From: Anthoceros angustus
Lineage: Eukaryota > Streptophyta > Anthocerotopsida > Anthocerotales > Anthocerotaceae
NCBI GenBank assembly: GCA_010909165.1
Contig: MU008188.1
Location: 124,001-188,000, forward strand
Length of the DNA stretch: 64,000 nt
Direction: 5' to 3'
Below the pieces are notes generated by a model. That model did no database searches. It had not been told where the DNA came from and was given only the letters and a program-made list of their open reading frames with translations. Positions 45,191-59,960 of the stretch are shown here, one piece after another. Made by a program: the position numbers and the translations under genes. Position 1 is the first letter of the stretch. Every line of letters starts with the position of its first letter.

Positions 45191-46160
45191 AGGATACACC
45201 TTGAATGGAATGACGAGATAGGCTTTTGAAAGGACAGCTTGGTGAGCGCACCAACGTTACAACCGCCCGATTGGGAGAAACCGTTTCAATGTGTGATGCC
45301 ATGCATCTTAATTTGAGAGGAGAGCAGGATCATCCGATCTTTACTAACGGAGAGAGACGGAGAATTACTCAAGAGGTCTGGTCATTTTTGTTAGTTTATG
45401 AATGCTATGCCGCTTGCACAGGCGTCATCCGATCTGCATTTGACTGAGAAGTACTCGAACAGACGATTGGTATCGAGAAGAGGTTGCAGGTGGCCATGTT
45501 GACCATTTTGCGTTGAGTATCTTGTCAACAACGGTTGTCGAGGATTGCCAAAGTGTGCTGAGAGGCCAAAGGGAGCGACATCAGCGATTTCTCGAGGAGG
45601 ACTTGAGCATGAGGATACGAGGGTGCATGGGTCAAGGAGGGTGAGCATGTTGAAGCAAATTGATCAGCAAGTCTTGTTGCAGAGGCCAAATGAGCAAGAA
45701 GGGGCGTTGTGCGAAAAGGCAGGACAATGGAAATCGAGAGGAGATAGGAAGCGCCGATGGGCGAGGAGGAGGAGGAATGCTCCTCAAGGGTGAGCAGTCG
45801 GAAGGCTGCAAGTGGAGGGAGAGGAAGGAAGGAGGTGCACCATGACAAGTTTGAAGAAGACTTGCAGGAGAAGGAGGTGGCGATTCATGGGAAATCACCC
45901 AGAGGACATGGAGGTGCGGGGAAGGCGAGGTCGCCATGGGAGCACGAGCTGGACCTCAGGACGAGGCTAGCAGGAAATGGAGATCGGCCCATTCGGAGGA
46001 GCATGCAAGCAGTGGGCCGAGGAATGTGCAATGGCAAGCGGGAGGCGATGGATTTGGATAGATCCGCCAATTGAGGCTACTAACGGACGAGCTAGCGAGG
46101 CGGCGTGGTATGCACGGAAGGAGGAGATTAGAACGGCGTTCATGCCCAAGATATCGTTGA

Positions 46161-47300
46161 ATGGTGAGCAGAAGTTCACAGCATGGAATCATGCCCGATG
46201 GTTTGTCGAGGAGGCGGGCTGTTTTCTCCATAAAGCCTCGCCCTATTGCGCGTCATAAACAAGGCCCGGACGATAAAATTCGAAGATGCCTCGAGGTTGA
46301 AGAAGCCGCACTCGTCACGGAGGCACTACATGCAGAAGAGGCTGGTGGACACTATTCGGTACAGGTGACCGTTAAAAAGATCTTGAATGCAGGCTTCTGG
46401 TGGGCTACGATGCAGAAGGATGTGTGGGAGTTCACTCGGAGGTGTGATGCGTGTCAGAGGGTTGGGCGGCCTACATTATCGACACAATGGCCTCTTACCT
46501 ACATCTTACCGTTAGCGCCGTTCGAGAAGTGGGGAATCGATTTCGTAGGGCCAATCAAACCGCCAACGCAATGGACAAGGAAACAGTACATTTTGGTGGC
46601 TACGGATTATTGCACGAAGATGGTGGAGGCGAAGCGAGGAAGGACGGGCACTGCAGGTAGTTTTTATTCGAGAACATCATAACAAGTGCGGTGTCCTTTG
46701 GAGTTGGTCGTGACCAGGGACACATTTCCTCAACTCGTCGTTGAGTCCCTAACCACCTACTTCAACATTCGGCATCGAAGACGACCCCTACAACCCCAAA
46801 GGCGAATGGATTGACGGAGAAGAAACGGAGTTCATGCACAATCCTCACCAAGGTAGCGCACATGTATGATTGGGATGCTAAGTTGCATTCGACTGTGGCT
46901 CTGAGGACCCTGAGAAGGTAACCACCAAGAAGACCCCTTATTACCTAACATATGGCATGTCTCCTGTGATGCCCGTGGAATTTGAAGTACCCACCTACAG
47001 GATCATGGAGGATGAACGCATGACTGTAGAGGATAGCCAGGTAGCTAGACTAGAATCGTTCATAGAGCAGGAGGAACGTAGGGAAGATGCTTTAGAGGAA
47101 ACCCAGCGGATTCAGGAACTCAGGAAGGACAGGCATGATGGGAGGTTGAGGAAGCAAGAGACTATCGTGGCCGGGGATTTGGTTCTTCTGATAGTGATAG
47201 ACTTCCGGGGCTTAGATTGCGATGGATGGGACCTTACGGTGGTAGCGATGAGAATGGATCTGCAACTCCGGGTATTGGTGGCGGTGTTGCCGAGGTGAAT
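46161..47300 (+). pseudogene. Gypsy integrase
   Basis: The zinc-binding HHCC part reads [19 protein letters not shown] through [10 protein letters not shown] (46,325-46,470). The core follows with [11 protein letters not shown] and [13 protein letters not shown], carrying the first catalytic aspartate. Sequence 46,680-46,930 is shifted. 46,957-47,298 keeps the C-terminal region: YGMSPVMPVEFEVPT, a charged helix with RREDALEETQRIQELRKDRHD, and AGDLVLLI. RNase H text between RT and here (45,226-46,100) is heavily decayed. Confidence 0.85.
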
Positions 47301-47355
47301 GGGTACCTTCAAGTACTGTTGTTTTCGAGGGCCAAGCAGTGAGGAGAGGGGAGTA

Positions 47356-49615
47356 TGTGGAGCATAAAGTTTGGGCAACCAGCCCAAAAGAGCGACAAGT
47401 TTGATTTTTTGGCTAGAGCGATTGAAGAAGGCATGCAAATTTTCGAGAATCTTGAAGCTAGTTGTAGGATATTGTTAGGAAGGCAAAGAGGATATCCCGA
47501 AGAAGAAGCAGGTCAAAACGACCCCAGACGGGCGGGAGGCGGTCAGAAAGGTTGGTAGGTGGCGGACTACCCGTGGCTGCCACAAGGTGAGGCGGACTAC
47601 GCGGTGGTGGCGGACTACCGTGGTACGAATCTCGCTAAAGGAAATTGAGAATATCCATATATGCTCAGGGAATAAATATATAGAGTAATTAGTAATTAAT
47701 TAGGATAGCATAGGGTAGGAAAATAGGAAAATAGGATTTTAGGAATGATGAACCCAATCTAGGGTTAGCCTCCGGTGGCATCAAAGAGGGCAAAGTGCGA
47801 GTTTGGCGCCCTCCTCCACTTGAGCCGGGAGTTGGGCGTAAGGAGAAGAAAGGAAGGAAGGAGCGCCGCCGCCATGTTGGGATCGCTGCGACAAGAGAAA
47901 GGCGAGCGGTGAGAAAGAGAGCTGGCGTGGTGGAGCGGAAGAGACAGGACCGGGCGTGGGAGGACTCGGTGCACGTGAGGCCCGCTGGCGAGGCGGAGGG
48001 CCGGAACCATAGGTCGCATCAGTGTGGGGGAGGAAGTCAAGCGGGAAGGGCGTTGCTTCACCTGCGCCACGTGGAAGAGGAGGAAATTGGTGGCGGTGGA
48101 AGATTCAAACAGGCTAACGTGTGCTGCGGGGAGGCGTGCTACCACAAAGGAGAGGTTTGAGGTGTGGAATTTGAAGCTCTCCCTTGGGAAGTAATTTCCT
48201 CCTCACTTGGAGAGGAGCCAAGCACCATGCCTCGGCGGAAAAGGCAAGGGAAGGAGCCGCAAGGTTCTTCCTCGAGGAGGCAAGAAGCGGCGGCAGAGGC
48301 TGCCCGGGAAATGAGCTTGTAATGCCCCAATTTACGTGTTTTGCGGCAGCTCAACCCCGTGATTTAGTTTTCGATGGGCGAGAGGAGGATAACATCCAAT
48401 TGGGATGGGTGTATGGCCGCAATGGGCCTACACCAATTTGGAGATTGAGGAGTGCTTCATCAATCTCCATCAATCGGCAGCCCTTGCCGCGTTACGGAAA
48501 GGAATGCTCGAAGCGGATCCTCGTTGGATGAGGAGCATTCGACAGTGTATGGGAGGCCGGAGGAGAGCTCGGAATTGCTCTCCTCGAAAGGTCGAATGGA
48601 GGAAGAGGGCCCTCCTCTTCGCAAGAGCTCCTCGACATGATGGACGGAGGTGAAGGCCCATGCCAAGAATGGCTGGAAAAGCGAGATAGCATCAAGGAGT
48701 GAAGTGGGCTCTTTGCGAAGATTGTCTTGGGGTTGGTAAATTACCAAAGGACTTCTATTTGACCAACTTCCTGCAATTTTGTGGAAGATTTCAGAGGAGC
48801 CAAGCAGTTGGGGCACCATCATGTATGAGGCCTACATCCACCAGAGCTCCTCAAGCCAAATTCGGTGGATGAGGAAGGCCAAGGCCTGCTACCTTAGCAC
48901 CTATTTGGTGCATTTGTGGGAAAGCAGAGGGACTTCTCACAAGCAAGGAGTTGGAAGATGCTTGGCATCCTTGAGATAATCCATCTCCAGCCAAGCTTGG
49001 AAAGGCCCTTGCCTTTGCATTGAGGAAGGCGTGGGAGGTCGACCTCCACAAGCATGCTAGGAGCAAGGCGGAGGATGTAGAGGCAACAAGGTTGGGAGTG
49101 GGGAATCTTTTCCCACGGGCAAGAAGGGAGAGGAGCAGGCCGAGGCCGAATGGTAGTCTATGAGAGGAGGACTACCACGGGAGGGGTGGCGGCCCCAAGG
49201 GTGGGGGGAGTCCCCACCATCTCGTTTGTGCCTAGCGAGGCACCCGGCCTACCATGAGGCAGCCTACCCAAGAGGGTGGGCAGACTACGTGGTGGCGTCA
49301 TCACCACGGTAGGTAGGCAGACTACCGCGGGGGGCAGCCCTGCGGTAGGCGGGCACCTGGCCGTAGGGTGCAGCCCTACGGCGGGAGGGAAGGAAAAGCG
49401 GAGGCAGGCGGCGCCTAGGCCGCCACTACCCGCGCTTGGAGGAAGGGCGGATGGGGCGACCGTGAGGGGACCCGCGCCGCCGCGTGATGGCCCGCGGAGT
49501 ACAAGGGAGCTGGAGATTTCCAGCAAGGGGCCAACAGGGGCAGAATTTGGGCCCTTAGGAGACTTGCTGAGTGCTTGTGAAGCACTCAGCCATGTGGATT
49601 TGAAGGGGCTATGAC
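47356..49615 (+). repeat. Long gypsy LTR, 3'-truncated
   Basis: It begins TGTGGAGCATAAAGTTTGGG directly after the gypsy polypurine tract and tracks the LTR at 22,708 for at least 1.4 kb with numerous small deletions. It carries the same coding-like module (MPQFTCF at about 48,323; NIQLGWVYGR near 48,392; LDMMDGG near 48,636) and GTAGTCC/GGACTAC sub-repeats (47,551-47,620, 49,155-49,390). It stops near a perfect hairpin at 49,566-49,590 and lacks the TATA/R/U5 part seen in the 22.7-kb LTR. Confidence 0.65.
49566..49590. other. Perfect 11-bp hairpin at the LTR/copia border
   Basis: GCTGAGTGCTT and its exact complement are separated by GTG. It lies within 30 bases of the end of recognisable gypsy LTR sequence. 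Confidence 0.8.
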
Positions 49616-50053
49616 AATTTATATGGATTATGTAGATTAATTACAACATTAAGTAATTACACATTAATTGAGAATCAAGAAAAGAGTCTAAAGTGCTTAT
49701 GCGAAAAGGTAACTTAAACTTAATCTAAACGATGTGACTATTCACGAAAAGTCGAACCCTAACGAAAAGATATCTACCTAACTCAACATCATACTAAGGA
49801 TTATTTATCGTAACTATCCTTAGACCTATAGTCATGATATCAACATAATACCAATACTCCCACTTGTTGAGTAGATCATGACCTAGACATTATCCGAATC
49901 ACGGTCTTCACTCTCGTGTGCTACCGTGAGGGCTTCGCTGGTATCACCCAAACGCGGTTGCGATCTTTCGCGTACACTTTTACGCTCAATCTTCCGCCAA
50001 TTCGAACTCCATATGCGGTACAGGAAGCCGAGATGAGGTACATCTCGCTCATA
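49616..50053 (-). mobile_element. Copia-type 3' LTR fragment and adjoining internal sequence
   Basis: On the minus strand CAACAAGTGGGAGTA (49,857-49,871), a copia polypurine tract, precedes AT-rich LTR-like sequence down to about 49,616. Internal sequence lies on the other side up to 50,053, with an open frame ending at 49,883. No RT or RNase H motif fits. The stretch stops at the ambiguous base 50,054. Confidence 0.4.
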
Positions 50054-50054
50054 N
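50054..50054. other. Single ambiguous base (N) at a TE/gene junction
   Basis: This is the only N in the window. It sits exactly between retrotransposon-like sequence and the first PPR repeat, so it may mark a gap, collapsed sequence or forced join. Confidence 0.9.
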
Positions 50055-52134
50055 GGCTGGGCCAAGAGGCTTGTTCTGTATGGACAAATGGAGCAGGAGG
50101 GCCTGATTTTAACCATGTCACGTTTGCTTGCGTTCTGAGTGCATGTGCAAGCACTGGTGCCTTACTGAAGGGCAGGCAGCTGCACTCACAGATTGTCGAA
50201 AGAGGACAGCTAGATAACACAGTTCTGGGCAACTGCCTTGTGGACATGTATGCAAAATGTGGGGAATTGGGAGATGCACGCCGGGTTTTTGATACCTTAG
50301 CCACGAAGGATGTGGTGACATGGAATGTATTATTAGCTGGGTATGCACGGCAAGGGCTGGGCCAAGATGCGCTCGTTCTGTATGGTCAAATGGAGCGGGA
50401 GGGCCTCATTTTGGCTGACCGTGTTACTTTTGCTTGCCTTCTGAAGGCTTGTGCAAGCACTGGCGACTTGCAGAAGGGCAGGCAGCTGCACTCACAAATC
50501 GTGGAAAGAGGACAGTTGGAACACGTAATGTTGGGCAATTGCCTGGTGGACATGTATGCAAAATGTGGTGAATTGAAAGATGCACACCAGGTTTTTGACA
50601 GCTTGGCCTCAAAGGATGTGGTGACATGGAATGCCCTGATAGCTGGGTATGCACAGCAAGGACTCGGCCACGAGGCGCTTGTTCTATATGGACAAATGGA
50701 GCAAGATGGCCTCATTTTAGCTGACAATGTTACTTTTTCTTGCCTTCTGAAGGCTTGTGCAAGCACTGGCGCCTTAAAGAAGGGCAGGCAGCTGCACTCA
50801 CTGATTGTGGAAAGGGGGAAGCTAGACATGTGGTTGGGCAACTGCCTGGTGGACATGTATGCAAAATGTGGTGAACTTGGAGATGCACGCCAGGTTTTTG
50901 ACAGCTTGGCCTCAAAGGATGTGGTGACATGGAATGCCCTCATGACTGGGTATGCACAGCAAGGGGTCGGCCAAGAGGCACTTGTTCTGTATGGACAAAT
51001 GGAGGAGGGCCTGATTTTGGCTGACCATGTTACTTTTGCTTGCCTTCTGAAGGCCTGTGCACTGGTGCCTTACAGATGGGCAAGCAGCTGCACTCACAGA
51101 TTGTGGAAAGAGGATTGCTGGATAACATCATGTTGGGCAACTGCCTGGTGGACATGTATGGAAAATGTGGCGAACTGGAAGTTGCACGCCAGGTTTTTGA
51201 CAGCCTGGCCACAAAGGATGTGGTGACATGGAACGCCCTGATAGCTGGGTGCGGTACTTGTGATGAAGGTCACGACGCAGTGGCTTGTTTTGAAGAGATG
51301 TTAGTCGCGGGTGTTGAGCCAGATGATTTTACTTTTACTTGCCTTTTAGCAGCTTGCAGTCACGAGGGACTGGTACATGAGGGGCGCAAGCACTTTGATT
51401 CCATGGCCGAACAGCATGGCATCAAACCTACCATTGAGCATTACAGTTGCATGATTGATCTTCTTGGGCGTGCAGGCCATTTAGATGAGGCTGAGAACAT
51501 GCTACTGTCATGTGAGAGCCAAAGCAATGTTGTGGGGTTGACATCTTTGCTGAATGCCTGTAAAAGTCACGGGGATATAGAGAGGGCGACACGTTGTTTT
51601 GAAAGCCTGGTTAAACTGGAGCCTCAGTGTGCATCGGCATATGTGCTCATGGCCAATGCCTATGCAGATGCGGGTAGGTGGACCGATGCAGACAGGGTTG
51701 AAACACAGAGAGTGGTAGCAGGAGCTAGCAAGAAACCTGCAGTGGCGAGCATTGAGGTGAAGAAGCAGGTACATACATTTGTGGTAGGAGAAAACAGAGA
51801 TGATATTACGCCCAAGGTGGAGAGCATGAATGCATGTCTGAGGCAGGAAGGGGGTCACGTACCTCAGACAAAGTTGGTCTTGAAGCCACTGGGTGAGAAG
51901 GACAAGGAAGATGCGCTTTGTGGGCATGCTGAGAAGCTAGCTCTGGCGTTTGGTCTATTGAACACCCCAAGTGGCACACCTTTGCTGGTAACCAAGAATC
52001 TACGCATGTGCAGTGATTGCCACAGTTCGACCGAGATCATGTCAAGGGTTGAAAAGAGAGACATTGTCGTAAGGGATGGGTACCGTTTGCATCGGTTTGC
52101 AGCTGGTTGTTGCAGTTGTAAGGGTCGACCGTGA
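50055..52134 (+). CDS. PLS-class PPR protein with DYW:KP-type C-terminus; 5'-truncated and frameshifted here
   Basis: PPR repeats run from 50,055 with a 306-bp (102-residue, P-L-S triplet) period at 50,116, 50,422, 50,728 and 51,028. E1/E2-like repeats follow, then a deaminase-like domain to 52,134. Numbering from 51,040, the domain shows KPAVA (232-236) instead of a PG box, HAEKLA (296) as the zinc/catalytic HxE, CSDC (324-327) as CxxC, a distal H351 and CSC (358-360), and a terminal GRP in place of DYW. KPAxA plus GRP define the DYW:KP subclass, associated with U-to-C editing of organelle transcripts; target and organelle cannot be told. Relative to its own repeats, four bases are missing at about 51,067, shifting the frame. 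Smaller losses lie near 50,071, 50,112, 50,826 and 51,004. The 5' end and targeting peptide are absent beyond the N at 50,054. It is either a pseudogene or an assembly-damaged gene. Confidence 0.85.
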
Positions 52135-52354
52135 GAATGCAGAAGTTACAGAACGTGAACTGTTGCATGTGAGAGTCGGGAGTCATTCCAATAAGAGGTG
52201 ACAGAGGACTCTGCTTGTACTCCACTTTCGACAAGCACCAGGCACTTTGGCTTTGATCTTATCGAAGCTTGTACCCCATCAAGTTCTCCTCAAAGATTCA
52301 CCACGCATTGCAGTTGCAGCCCCCTGCAAGTTGTATTGTGGAGTCAGCTCAACT

Positions 52355-52572
52355 GCTGTTCGCATTGATTTTGGCCTCCGTCCGTTGGTGAGCCCGTCCA
52401 TAGCGGCCGACGGACGGAGGGTGCCAGGCTTGTGCCTTTTTACCTGGCGGGCCCACATATAAGTAACGTCTCCGACAGAGGCCTGGCTGTCGCCGACGGA
52501 GCACCCCAAAACAAAGGGTGTCCGGGTCTTCACGCGACGGACGGAAGCGAGCGAAAACTCAATGCGAACAGC
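52355..52572. mobile_element. MITE, 218 bp, with 14-bp perfect terminal inverted repeats
   Basis: GCTGTTCGCATTGA at 52,355-52,368 is the exact inverse of TCAATGCGAACAGC at 52,559-52,572. The homology extends inward with gaps (TTTT-GC, CTCCGTCCGT). ACT flanks both sides (52,352-52,354 and 52,573-52,575), a 3-base target duplication. A second internal hairpin (CCTCCGTCCG / CGGACGGAGG, 52,375-52,420) is present. There is no coding capacity. TIRs with a 3-bp duplication fit Harbinger- or CACTA-related MITEs; superfamily not assigned. Confidence 0.75.
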
Positions 52573-52575
52573 ACT

Positions 52576-54124
52576 TAACATATACAGCCTGGTACTTCGG
52601 CCAGTCCCTAGCCCTGGGGGAACACATAGTCTGGAACTTGGAACACCAGGTATTGCAGTACTTGAGGCACTGGTCCACCCGGGATCACACTCCTTTCACA
52701 GGCTGCACAGGCGATACACACAATCCGTTAATTTCTTGGACGTACAAAAAGCTACACTCTTGAAGACCTTAGCAAACAACTGAACAGCAGTTTCAAGTGT
52801 GACAAAGACAGTCCCAAGTTTGTGCGGGGAGATAAGATGTCTTCAAACCTTCTCTGCTTGCATGAACCATCGCTGTCTCCAACAGACAATGATGGAGACA
52901 CCAACCTCAAGCATGTTACATATCACATCCAACTGATTGTCCAAACGATTCAAGAGCTCCGAATTCTCCGCGTTTTGGCAAAATCCCTATTCATGTCAAA
53001 AGCGCGGCTGTTGATTTTATCTCCTGAAACGAAGAACACTCTTGCCAGCTCCTCCGTCGGCACCACAGGTCCTCCCGTCCATCCCGTCTCGCAAAGACAC
53101 TGATGTTCTCCGAATACAGCAAGGAACGAACATGGAAGAGTGCATGGGAAGCACCCTCCGTATGGGAAGCATGGCAGGTGAACACAGCTTCTGTAGAAGC
53201 GTATTCAAGGTCAGCGCGCAATTGGCACTGAAACCAGTGTCGAAGCACTCAATCAGAGGAAGAATCCGTATACAACAGCGCAACGAGCCCGCTGTCAAAT
53301 TCGCATTGGACATCCGCAGCCCCGCACCATAAACCCTAGCTCACTGACACCCTGAAGCTCAGATGAATCACCTCCAGCTGCCTCGTCTCCACAACATACC
53401 AAGTCTCCCAGCTCCCGACGCAGCCAGTCATGGAGCAGCAGAACAACTTCCGTCCACATACTTATCAGCGACTCCAATCCTTGAGTGGAGCCGTTTACGG
53501 ACTTCGCAATTTTCGCTGTGACACTCGCGTCTCCCGCGCTGCGCTCGCACGCATTGCAATTGCAATTGCAGCGCATTCCATCGAGGCCAGCACATTGAGC
53601 TCTGCTGCGCATCCATCTGTCTTGGCTAGCTGGTGTTGTAAAATCGGCCGGCTCTGAGATGCACTGATGGTGTTCCGCACGATCGCTCATTATCTCAATG
53701 ACTTGAACTACAGCATCATCGTCGCCTGCTCTCCAGAAGCCCCGGCTCCAAAGCAAACTTGTCTGCTGCCAAGGCCAGGCGAAAGAGACGGCCCACGTTC
53801 TCCGTGGTAAGTAATGACAACGTAAGTGCTTACTTTATATAGAAACATTCAACTACCTATTTAATACATACAAATTCTCGCACACCCAATGCTGGCGAGT
53901 ACGTGAGGTTGGACATACGTAGATTCGCATTGCTTCCAAGGATTCTCGACAGCCCGCAAAGCTCGTAAGCTGGAGCACGGGCAAGAGTACGCAGCTGGGA
54001 GTGGATTGCGGCAAGCTGGGCGGGTGCTGGCTGCGTGAAGGGAGTCCAGGCTGCTGGAAGCAGACTGGCCGTAGATTTGTGCGGCTGAAGGCCTGTGGTT
54101 TTGAATGCGGGAGACAACGGTAGT
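52576..54124. other. Intergenic region between PPR gene and PGI
   Basis: Minus-strand frames (e.g. 53,756-53,295) are open by chance, and I see no motif or splice pattern. The last few hundred bases must include the PGI promoter and 5' UTR, but no clear TATA box stands out. Confidence 0.4.
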
Positions 54125-54295
54125 ATGGCACTAGCAGCCAGCTCTGGCACGTTGCTTGCGAGTACAACGTCACTGGATAATGCCTCTGGTGCACCAGTCA
54201 TATGTGGGTTCCTTCAAACCAAAACGCTACCTTTGTCCAAAGTCTTCAGCAAATCCGTAATTCAGACGAATCTCCATCGCCAGCTCGCAGTCAGG
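54125..54295 (+). CDS. Possible alternative first exon of PGI encoding a plastid-type leader
   Basis: The ATG at 54,125 opens 57 codons ending in an AGG|GTGACT donor at 54,295/54,296. Splicing to the CTGCAG acceptor at 54,392 removes 97 bases and joins in phase 0, through Gly-Thr, to the PGI start methionine. The leader begins MALAASSGTLLASTTSLDNA. It is rich in Ala, Ser, Thr and Leu, has no Glu and a single Asp, and carries basic residues later (SKVFSKSV, HRQLAVR), which is a transit-peptide-like composition. This is an inference from composition and splice logic. The ordinary alternative is that the region is 5' UTR and translation starts at 54,399. Confidence 0.35.
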
Positions 54296-54398
54296 GTGAC
54301 TCCTCCAGACCTAAATTCTCTTCGTTTCTGTTGGATGCTTGTTAGCATTGGAATCATCGATGTCGATGCTTTCCGGTTTTCATGGACTGCAGGGAACG

Positions 54399-58462
<4,064 letters not shown>

Positions 58463-59167
58463 AAGTTCTGGGCACCAGTACTTGCCAGTCCCTTATATCC
58501 TGTGCTACTGCTTTGTACTCTATGAGGGTAGTGGAACGGGGCTCCGTGCATTCATTCTGTTCTGGTAGGACATAAGAAACTCGAAGGGAAGTTTAGTTTT
58601 GAAGTTGGACTCATTTTTGTTAAATGAGTGGATAGTTATTATTCTCATTCTGATTCTTTTGTTCAAATTGTATTTTGGTTTGGGTATTTTGGACTATGTG
58701 ATTGATGTTGGCTCCAGTGCTCTCCCAAATGGCCTTTACCCGAGCTGAAGCGCTGCCTGTTGGCCACTCTCGGCTTGCCATGCTTACCAGTAGGACTCAT
58801 CAGCGTTTAGAGAAGAAAATGAGCTCATAGATATGTCTAGCATGTTTGTTTCCAATGTCTAGCATCTAGAACAAACAAACATGCTTGGAACAAACAAATA
58901 GGCTAGGAACATATATGGCCACCCTATGCTTGCCAACCATTAGACTCTTAGATTACATTAGACTCTTCATGTCTTGCCATCATATCTTGTCTTCATGTCT
59001 GCACTCGTTAATTGTCGTTAAACACTCTCTAATTCATTTGCCAATTCAGAAAAACGAGATGAGTGCTGAGAGTAGAGACGTAAAGTAGCACCTTCGTCAC
59101 CTTGATAAAAAAACTCGATGTTTTGCCAAGAAATCTTCTTTCAATTAAGTTTCTTATCTAATGAGCC
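58463..59167. other. PGI 3' flank; no gene recognised
   Basis: This presumably contains the PGI 3' UTR and polyadenylation region; T-rich sequence follows the stop codon. A hairpin with 13-bp arms (AGCATGTTTGTTT / AAACAAACATGCT) spans 58,839-58,885 with a 21-base loop. No ORF with meaning was seen. Confidence 0.5.
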
Positions 59168-59337
59168 CTAAAATGTGCAAGCCTGACTATGCAAGATTAG
59201 GGGATTCAACTCTTTTGTGACACAAATCTGGTCTATGGAGTGGGGGAGGAGAATGGCTGTTGTGAGGGAGATTGGCACAACTATGCGGATGATTCCTACA
59301 TGTAAATATGCTTGGTGAAGGCAAATATGTGTAGTCG

Positions 59338-59526
59338 GGTCTTGCCTCTTGTCATTGCAATAGTACATAACTGAAATCGTTAAAGGAAAATGCCCAGGAT
59401 GGTCTTGCCTCTTGTCATTGCAATAGTACATAACTGAAATCGTTAAAGGAAAATGCCCAGGATGGTCTTGCCTCTTGTCATTGCAATAGTACATAACTGA
59501 AATCGTTAAAGGAAAATGCCCAGGAT
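59338..59526. repeat. Three perfect 63-bp tandem repeats
   Basis: Copies at 59,338-59,400, 59,401-59,463 and 59,464-59,526 are identical as read. Because 63 is a multiple of three, a minus-strand frame (59,548-59,168) stays open and repeats a 21-residue phrase containing GHFPLTISVMYYCNDKRQ. The identity implies recent duplication. It lies in the internal side of the copia-type relic below. Confidence 0.95.
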
Positions 59527-59960
59527 ACTCTAACATGATAAAAAGCAACAGGGGTTACCAAGTATCCTACGCACATAGACTAATGACTTAGAACCTAAGC
59601 ATCGAATGTAATGCTGTAAATTTTCACGAAGTGTGCTATCGAGGTGCGTGCACCCTAATGCCCTTATTTGAATATTTGCTACTACCACCAAGATCATCGT
59701 ACCCAATAATGTTACCATCGGAACAATGTATGCTCTAATACCATGCTACAAAATGTGGAAGCAAGCATAGACTTGTTGTAGAGGAAAGAACAAGAAAGTG
59801 TAATAAATTAAGAGGAAATAACTCTTAAACACAAAATGGTGTATTGAAGTAAACGAAGATCTCGCGCTTTTTAGATTTGGCACAAGAGAAACCTGCGAGT
59901 CCTTAATTAGCGGGGGTTGACCTAGGGAGTGCTAGTTGAGAGGATCAGGTTTGATCGTTT
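59527..59960 (-). mobile_element. Copia-type relic with primer-binding site and LTR edge
   Basis: The minus strand reads TGGTATTAGAGC at 59,743-59,732, a one-base variant of the copia initiator-tRNA primer-binding site. It is preceded by an LTR-like terminus ending TGTAGCA. The LTR would extend rightward from 59,744; I cannot place its outer end (about 59,960 is a guess). On the internal side a short frame (59,718-59,530) has no recognised domain. Confidence 0.5.

Larger units (their letters stand above)
43397..47355 (+). mobile_element. Ty3/gypsy pol followed by long LTR
   Basis: Protease, RT, RNase H and integrase occur in the gypsy order and end at a polypurine tract (47,341-47,355) followed by the LTR start at 47,356. 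Domains are readable but shifted into different frames by small indels. The part upstream of protease is shared with the relic at 16.2-16.4 kb. The gypsy gag at 19.4-20.5 kb and its long LTR probably belong to the same family. Confidence 0.85.

Noticed and set aside
53295-53756. 153-codon minus-strand frame upstream of PGI
   Set aside because: It is low-complexity (CNCNCNACE), has no homology I recognise, and is antisense to the PGI upstream region.
59338-59526. CRISPR-like array
   Set aside because: The 63-bp units abut directly without unique spacers, and the context is a plant nuclear genome.
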